From assembly GCA_044866695.1 (NCBI GenBank), contig JBIOUF010000208.1, positions 1 to 61,770 of the forward strand: a DNA stretch of 61,770 bases, given 5' to 3'. The translations under genes were made by a program, and so were the position numbers. This stretch comes from JBIOUF01 sp044866695 (GTDB taxonomy: Bacteria; Actinomycetota; Actinomycetes; Propionibacteriales; Nocardioidaceae). Below are positions 57,361 to 61,770 of this stretch, one piece after another (the first letter of the stretch is position 1; each line of letters starts with the position of its first letter). The notes beneath the pieces are model-generated. The model did no database searches and had not been told where the DNA came from. It saw only the letters and a program-made list of their open reading frames with translations.

Positions 57361-59115
57361 TCACAGCTCGTCCCCGTCGAACACCGGGGCCAGGTTGCGG
57401 GCGAACTTGATGTCGTCGTTGCTGGTGCCGGCCGCCACCATCGGCCACACCATCGCGTCCCGGTGCACCCGGAAGTCGACCACCACCGGGACGTCGTCGA
57501 TCTCCATCGCCTTGGTGATGGTCGCGTCGACGTCGTCCGGCGACTCGCACGACAGCCCGACGCAGCCGTACGCGTCGGCCAGCTTGACGAAGTCGGGGAT
57601 GCGCCGGTGGGTCTCCCGCTGCAGGTCGGTGTTGGAGTACCGCTCGGAGTAGAACAGGGTCTGCCACTGCCGCACCATGCCCAGCGCCTCGTTGTTGATC
57701 ACCGCGACCTTGATGTTGATGCCCTCCATCGCGCAGGTGGCCAGCTCCTGGTTGGTCATCTGGAAGCACCCGTCGCCGTCCACCGCCCAGACCGTGGCGT
57801 CGGGCCGGCCGACCTTGGCGCCCATGGCGGCCGGCACGGCGAACCCCATCGTGCCGAGGCCGCCGGAGTTGATCCAGGTGCGAGGGTGCTCGAAGGAGAT
57901 GAAGTGGGTGGCCCACATCTGGTGCTGGCCGACCCCGGCGACGTACACCGCCTCGGGACCGGCGATCCGGCCCAGCCGCTCGAGCACGTACTGCGGCGAC
58001 AGGGACCCGTCGGCCGGCGCCTCGTAGCCGAGCGGGTACTTCCGCTTCACCCCGGCCAGGAAGGCGACCCAGCCCTCGTAGTCGCCCTGCTTGCCGGCGT
58101 CGGCCTCGGCCCGCAGCGCCCCCACCAGGTCGGCGATGACCTCCTTGCAGTCCCCCACGATCGGCACGTCGACCGCGCGGTTCTTGCCGATCTCGGCCGG
58201 GTCGATGTCGGCGTGGATGACCTTCGCGTGCGGCGCGAACGACGACAGGGCACCGGTGACCCGGTCGTCGAAGCGGGCGCCGAGGCTGATGATCAGGTCG
58301 CTGCGCTGCAGGGCGCCCACCGCGGCGACCGTCCCGTGCATGCCCGGCATGCCGAGGTGCTGGGGGTGCGTGTCCGGGAAGGCGCCGCGGGCCATCAGCG
58401 TGGTCACCACCGGGATGCCGGTGAGCTCGGCCAGCCGGCCCAGCTCCGCCGAGGCGTCGGCCCGGATCACCCCGCCACCGACGTACAGCACGGGCTTGCG
58501 TGACTCGGTGATCAGCCGAGCCGCCTCTCGGACCTGCTTGGCGTGCGGCTTTGTGACCGGGCGGTAGCCGGGAAGGTGCAGCTCCTCGGGCCAGGAGAAC
58601 GTGGTGGGCGCCTGCATCGCGTCCTTCGACACGTCGACGAGCACCGGGCCCGGTCGGCCGGTGCTCGCCAGGTGGAACGCCTCGGCCACGGTGCGCGGGA
58701 TCTCCGCCGGGTCGGTGACCAGGAAGTTGTGCTTGGTCACCGGCATCGTGATGCCGCGGATGTCGGCCTCCTGGAAGGCGTCGGTGCCGATCGAGCCGCT
58801 CGGCACCTGGCCGGTGACGGCCACGATCGGGACGGAGTCCATGTGCGCGTCGGCGATCGGGGTGACCAGGTTCGTGGCGCCCGGCCCGCTGGTGGCCATG
58901 CAGACCCCGACCCGGCCCGTCGCGGCGGCGTACCCCTCGGCGGCGTGTCCGGCGCCCTGCTCGTGCCTGACCAGGATGTGCCGGATCCGGGTGGAGTCGA
59001 AGAGGGGGTCGTACGCCGGCAGGATGGCCCCACCGGGAATGCCGAACACGTGCTCGACTCCTGCGGCCTCCAAGGACCGGATCAGGCTCTGCGCCCCGGT
59101 GACCTGCTCGCTCAT
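57361..59115 (-). CDS. ilvB: Acetolactate synthase catalytic (large) subunit
   Basis: A 584-residue ThDP-dependent enzyme that makes acetolactate or acetohydroxybutyrate, the first common step of Val/Leu and Ile synthesis. It has the catalytic Glu in ILVRHEQGAGHAAEGYAAATG, the FAD-domain region SLGARFDDRVTG, and the ThDP motif WAVDGDGCFQMTNQELATCAMEGINIKVAVINN. The ATG at 59115 follows AGGAAG 7 bp upstream. Transcription passes a leader peptide and a terminator about 45-140 bp upstream, so expression is attenuated by branched-chain amino acids. Confidence 0.96.
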   Translation of the reverse strand: MSEQVTGAQSLIRSLEAAGVEHVFGIPGGAILPAYDPLFDSTRIRHILVRHEQGAGHAAEGYAAATGRVGVCMATSGPGATNLVTPIADAHMDSVPIVAVTGQVPSGSIGTDAFQEADIRGITMPVTKHNFLVTDPAEIPRTVAEAFHLASTGRPGPVLVDVSKDAMQAPTTFSWPEELHLPGYRPVTKPHAKQVREAARLITESRKPVLYVGGGVIRADASAELGRLAELTGIPVVTTLMARGAFPDTHPQHLGMPGMHGTVAAVGALQRSDLIISLGARFDDRVTGALSSFAPHAKVIHADIDPAEIGKNRAVDVPIVGDCKEVIADLVGALRAEADAGKQGDYEGWVAFLAGVKRKYPLGYEAPADGSLSPQYVLERLGRIAGPEAVYVAGVGQHQMWATHFISFEHPRTWINSGGLGTMGFAVPAAMGAKVGRPDATVWAVDGDGCFQMTNQELATCAMEGINIKVAVINNEALGMVRQWQTLFYSERYSNTDLQRETHRRIPDFVKLADAYGCVGLSCESPDDVDATITKAMEIDDVPVVVDFRVHRDAMVWPMVAAGTSNDDIKFARNLAPVFDGDEL

Positions 59116-59156
59116 CGTCGTCTTCCTGCCCTCGTCGCTCCCATGCTGCACCCATG

Positions 59157-59190
59157 AAAAAACCCCTCGGCCCGGAGGGCAAGCGAGGGG
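59157..59190 (-). terminator. ilvB attenuator terminator
   Basis: CCCCTCG / CGAGGGG stem (59163-59169 with 59184-59190) with an inner GCCC/GGGC pairing, followed leftward by six T (59162-59157) on the minus strand, 41 bp before the ilvB start. A canonical intrinsic terminator within the leader region. Confidence 0.85.
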
Positions 59191-59215
59191 TGACGCGCGT
59201 GCGACCGCCTGGACG

Positions 59216-59257
59216 TCAGCTCGCGCGTCGCGAAGGTACCAGGATGCCGGCCTGCAT
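59216..59257 (-). CDS. ilvB leader peptide (13 residues)
   Basis: ATG-started ORF MQAGILVPSRRAS with consecutive Ile-Leu-Val codons (ATC CTG GTA) at positions 5-7, ending 25 bp before the attenuator terminator. Actinobacterial ilvB leaders commonly carry such an ILV run. Ribosome stalling at these codons would favour an antiterminator and let transcription reach ilvBNC. Confidence 0.85.
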   Translation of the reverse strand: MQAGILVPSRRAS

Positions 59258-59351
59258 GGGCTCACGCTCGCCGACCGGCCCGCCGCCCGTCAAGGCGGCC
59301 CATCCGGCGTCCCATCATGCAAGACGGGATGCCCGGCATGCGGCTGCCGGG

Positions 59352-60317
59352 TCACTGGTAGCTGACCAGGCGCACCCGGGGCCGGACCGCCAGCACCTCG
59401 GCAGGTCGCAGCACGGGCCGGTCCTCGTCGTAGAACAGCTTCAGGCCGAGGGTGAACCGCTCGGGTCGGACGACGTGGTGGTACGTCGCCAGCTTCTGCC
59501 GGCGCGTGCCGTAGCCGTCGACGTGCTGCACCATGGCCAGCCCGGGCCAGGACCTGACCCGGTCGAGGCCGGAGACCATGTCGCGGCGGAACTGGTGCAC
59601 CAGGAACAGCTTCTGCGGCAGCCGCTCGCGGACGACGAGGCGGTGCAGCCAGCGCGCCGTCCGGTTGACCTCGCCCGCGCCCACCTGGCCGACGGTCCGG
59701 GCGGGCACCTGGCGAGGCCCCATCCGCCACTCGGGGTCCAGGGCGAGGCCGACCCATGGGTGCCGGACCGCCCACTGCCAGCGGCGCGCCACCGACAGGA
59801 AGTCGCTGCGCCCGGGCTGGATGTCGAGCACGACCAGGACGCGGTGCCGCTCGGCCGCGCGCAGCAGGGCGCGGACCCGGTCGCTGGCGATGTCGTGGGA
59901 GTAGTCGCCGTCGCCACCCGGGTGCGGGTCGGCGACCGTGACCACGGCCTCGTAGACCGGCTGCACGCGCAGGCCGGAGGCCGCGTAGGGCCGGGCCTGC
60001 GCGCGCAGGCGCCGGGTCATGCGGTCCAGGTCGCCCTCCCCGAGCACGCCCAGGGACCCCGTCCCCGGCGTGCCGTAGTAAGCCACCAGGAACCGGCCGT
60101 CGAACACCCTTCGGCCACCGCCGGGCAGCTCCCGGCGGCGCAGCGGACCCGCCTCGTCGCCGGCGCCCAGGCGGTCCAGGGATGCCGCGGCGCCGGGCAC
60201 CCGGCCGGGCCGGCTTCCGGCGCCCAGCCCGGCCACCACCGCCGCCGCCACCACGGCCACGACCAACGCGGCGGCCGCCGCCAGGAACCACCTCTCCCAG
60301 CCGGCGGGGGCGGTCAT
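59352..60317 (-). CDS. Membrane-anchored or secreted protein of unknown function, possible TIM-barrel hydrolase
   Basis: A 321-residue protein with an N-terminal signal anchor (WFLAAAAALVVAVVAAAVVAG) and an extracytoplasmic domain. RFLVAYYGTPGTGSLGVLGEGD, VLVVLDIQPGRSDF, GLALDPEWRMGPRQVPAR and KLFLVHQFRRDMV look like alternating strands and helices of a TIM barrel with acidic residues at strand ends (LDIQPG, LDPEW), as in some glycoside-hydrolase-like proteins. I cannot name a family. The start overlaps the stop of the PPOX-family gene (ATGA), so the two are co-translated. Confidence 0.75.
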   Translation of the reverse strand: MTAPAGWERWFLAAAAALVVAVVAAAVVAGLGAGSRPGRVPGAAASLDRLGAGDEAGPLRRRELPGGGRRVFDGRFLVAYYGTPGTGSLGVLGEGDLDRMTRRLRAQARPYAASGLRVQPVYEAVVTVADPHPGGDGDYSHDIASDRVRALLRAAERHRVLVVLDIQPGRSDFLSVARRWQWAVRHPWVGLALDPEWRMGPRQVPARTVGQVGAGEVNRTARWLHRLVVRERLPQKLFLVHQFRRDMVSGLDRVRSWPGLAMVQHVDGYGTRRQKLATYHHVVRPERFTLGLKLFYDEDRPVLRPAEVLAVRPRVRLVSYQ

Positions 60318-60868
60318 GCAGGGTCGTAGTCGAACGCCGGCAGGCCGTCGATGCTGACCCGGTTCTTCTGCCGCCGGTAGTCGAGGATGCCCTGGGCGCC
60401 CTTGCGCTCGATGGCCGGGACCAGCAGGTCCCGCTCGCCGGCGTAGTCCATCAGCGGCAGCCCGTAGCCGCAGGTGTCCGCGACGCGCTGGACCTCCACG
60501 ACGACCACGGCTCGTGCCGCCGGGGTGGCCGGGAACCGCCCGGACCACGCCGGCCACTCCTGGTCGTACGGCGTGATCACCCGGCCCGTGCCATGGAGCC
60601 TGAGGATCTTGGGGGCCCGGTCGAACGAGCAGAACATCACGGTGATCCGGCCGTTCTCGCGCAGGTGCGCGATCGTCTCCGCGCCGCTCGCGGTGATGTC
60701 CAGGTAGGCGACCGTGTGCTCGTCGACCACCTGGAGCGTGCCGTCGATGCCCTTCGGCGACAGGTTCACCCGTCCGCCGTCGCGAGGCGCCGTGGCGACG
60801 AAGAACACGTGCTGCGCCTCGATGAACTCCCGCAGCCGGGGCTCGATGCCCGGGTACTCCTGTCCCAT
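60314..60868 (-). CDS. Pyridoxamine 5'-phosphate oxidase (PPOX)-family flavin/F420-binding protein
   Basis: A 184-residue split-barrel protein. EAQHVFFVATAPRDGGRVNLSPKG and YLDITASGAETIAHLRENGR followed by ITVMFCSFDRAPKILRLHG are the family's cofactor-binding strands. Actinobacterial relatives use F420, FMN or heme; the exact cofactor is not decidable. The C-terminal 50 residues (YGLPLMDYAGERDLLVPAIERKG) are a typical extension of this subgroup. The ATG at 60868 is chosen because TACCGT lies 7 bp upstream (leaderless pattern); the upstream in-frame extension is not convincing. It overlaps the next gene by 4 bp. Confidence 0.88.
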   Translation of the reverse strand: MGQEYPGIEPRLREFIEAQHVFFVATAPRDGGRVNLSPKGIDGTLQVVDEHTVAYLDITASGAETIAHLRENGRITVMFCSFDRAPKILRLHGTGRVITPYDQEWPAWSGRFPATPAARAVVVVEVQRVADTCGYGLPLMDYAGERDLLVPAIERKGAQGILDYRRQKNRVSIDGLPAFDYDPA

Positions 60869-60875
60869 CCGAAAG

Positions 60876-60881
60876 ACGGTA
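60876..60881 (-). promoter_or_regulatory. Leaderless -10 of the PPOX-family gene
   Basis: TACCGT (minus strand), 7 bp before the ATG at 60868, with no ribosome-binding site. Confidence 0.5.
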
Positions 60882-60992
60882 GCCGAGGCTGGCGCAGGGT
60901 CGCCGCCGGACTCTCGCGGTCGAAGGCCGTCGGGTGCGCGACAACGCCGCTCGCGGCTCGTGGGCGGCACCCTGTGCTCGGCCTGGCTCAGC

Positions 60993-61589
60993 TCAGTCGA
61001 AGAGCTCCTCCACCGGCTCGAACCTGGCTGCGCAGGTGTTGTCGGTCAACGGCGGGGGGCAGGCCACCACGCTGGTCGGGTACACCGCGCGGTAGCGGTC
61101 GCCGTGGACCTCGTAGTCGACCGTCACGCTGGTCCGCCGGTCGAGCACCTCGTCGACCACGCGGTATCCCAGGATCAGCATGTAGCTCTCGTGCGGCTCC
61201 AGCACGGCGCCCTCCGCCGGGACCTGGAACCGGGCCGGCACCGCCTTGGGCGGGAAGCCCTTCATCTGCTGGTGGAAGTCGTTGGGTCGCCCTGGCAGCC
61301 CGATGCGGGCCCCCAGGTACTCCAGCGCCTGCTCCCCGCCCGTCACCCGCACCGACTTGACGGTGCTGGGCGCGGGTCCCTCGTTGACGATGATCTGCAT
61401 TCCCTCGCTGAACACCGCGCCGGTGCGGGCCTCGTAGAACCAGATGTACCACCCGTCGTCCGCGAGCGGCCCGCCCTCGCGAACGCGATCCCCCACGACG
61501 CCGGTCCACCAGCCCACGATCAGCAGGCCCAGACTCGTCAGGGACGCAACCAGGAGTGCCCACAGCCATCGCCGCCCTCGAGCCCTCAC
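60993..61589 (-). CDS. Membrane-anchored hypothetical protein, tandem paralogue A
   Basis: A 198-residue protein with one N-terminal transmembrane anchor (WLWALLVASLTSLGLLIVGWW) and an extracytoplasmic beta-rich domain. The C-terminal half, SYMLILGYRVVDEVLDRRTS, then VTVDYEVHGDRYRAVYPTS, ends with two Cys (ACPPPLTDNTCAARF) that may form a disulfide. The upstream neighbour, cut by the window end, has nearly the same C-terminus, so these are tandem duplicates. No known family is recognised. The start is a GTG 5 bp after the upstream gene's stop, so the pair is probably one operon. Confidence 0.75.
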   Translation of the reverse strand: MRARGRRWLWALLVASLTSLGLLIVGWWTGVVGDRVREGGPLADDGWYIWFYEARTGAVFSEGMQIIVNEGPAPSTVKSVRVTGGEQALEYLGARIGLPGRPNDFHQQMKGFPPKAVPARFQVPAEGAVLEPHESYMLILGYRVVDEVLDRRTSVTVDYEVHGDRYRAVYPTSVVACPPPLTDNTCAARFEPVEELFD

Positions 61590-61594
61590 GTCGA

Positions 61595-61770
61595 TCAGTA
61601 GCCCAGCTGTCTCGCACAGCTGCGGTCGGTCAGGGGCGGTGGGCAGGCGACCAGCTCGACCTCCGACCGCTCCCTGTACCGGGTGCCGCCGACCTGGTAC
61701 TCCACCGTCACGCTGCTCCGCCGGTCCAGCACCTCCGCGATCACGCGGTAGCCCAAGATGAGCATGTAGC
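61595..61770 (-). CDS. Membrane-anchored hypothetical protein, tandem paralogue B (C-terminal part only)
   Basis: The last 58 codons of a gene whose start lies beyond the window. The readable part, YMLILGYRVIAEVLDRRSSV then TVEYQVGGTRYRERSEVELV and ACPPPLTDRSCARQLGY, is clearly paralogous to the protein at 60993, including both Cys. Stop TGA at 61595-61597, 5 bp before the next gene's start. Confidence 0.8.
   Translation of the reverse strand, partial: YMLILGYRVIAEVLDRRSSVTVEYQVGGTRYRERSEVELVACPPPLTDRSCARQLGY

Overview
The window is high-GC DNA from an actinobacterium, most likely Nocardioides or a close relative. The reasons are the gene families present, heavy GTG start use, many apparently leaderless promoters, branched-chain amino acid leader peptides, and a GGTGGTT...AACCACC intergenic repeat of a type I associate with Nocardioidaceae. 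No 16S rRNA is present, so the genus is an inference.

Layout. (1) 1-2527: DNA alkylation repair (ogt, an Ada/AlkA fusion) and two tRNA genes (Gln-CTG, Glu-CTC), each with its own promoter. (2) 2606-8142: a leftward GMC oxidoreductase plus FAD monooxygenase pair, divergent from an MFS transporter, a small chimeric gene remnant and a TetR regulator. (3) 8268-34846: a large sugar/glycoside catabolic island. A ROK regulator converges on a leftward run of 15 tightly spaced genes (30820 to 9452): a Gfo/Idh/MocA oxidoreductase, a beta/alpha pair resembling C-glycoside deglycosidase subunits, a peptide-type ABC importer, and six glycosidases (two GH3, two GH43, one GH78, one GH35-like) with a second Gfo/Idh enzyme among them. 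A divergent rightward operon holds a TIM-barrel isomerase/epimerase, a second beta/alpha deglycosidase-like pair and xylose isomerase. (4) 34836-35585: a VapBC-type toxin-antitoxin pair with an operator palindrome. (5) 35692-53633: mostly core genes: CPBP protease, gltX, FAH-family hydrolase, DNA glycosylase, P1 peptidase, cimA, a Ser/Thr kinase, SDR, ilvE, leuB, a methyltransferase, and an ATP-grasp/alpha-E/transglutaminase trio. (6) 53770-59257: serA and ilvC-ilvN-ilvB with an ilvB attenuator. (7) 59352-61770: a PPOX-family protein, an unknown membrane-anchored protein and two tandem paralogous membrane-anchored proteins, the last cut by the window edge.

How the island may work (inference): intact decorated plant glycosides are imported by the ABC system; cytoplasmic glycosidases, none with a signal peptide, remove O-linked xylose, arabinose, rhamnose, glucose and galactose; the remaining C-linked sugar is oxidised at C3 by the Gfo/Idh enzyme (or by the GMC oxidoreductase), and the alpha/beta metalloenzymes cleave the C-C bond by beta-elimination. 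Xylose isomerase and the TIM-barrel epimerase process released sugars, and the FAD monooxygenase could attack the aromatic aglycone.

Other structure includes a 32-bp tandem repeat present in two arrays 55 kb apart, a modular TTGTGGCC/GGCCACAA repeat in two copies, three leader-peptide systems on branched-chain amino acid genes, and an intra-operon hairpin behind the solute-binding-protein gene.
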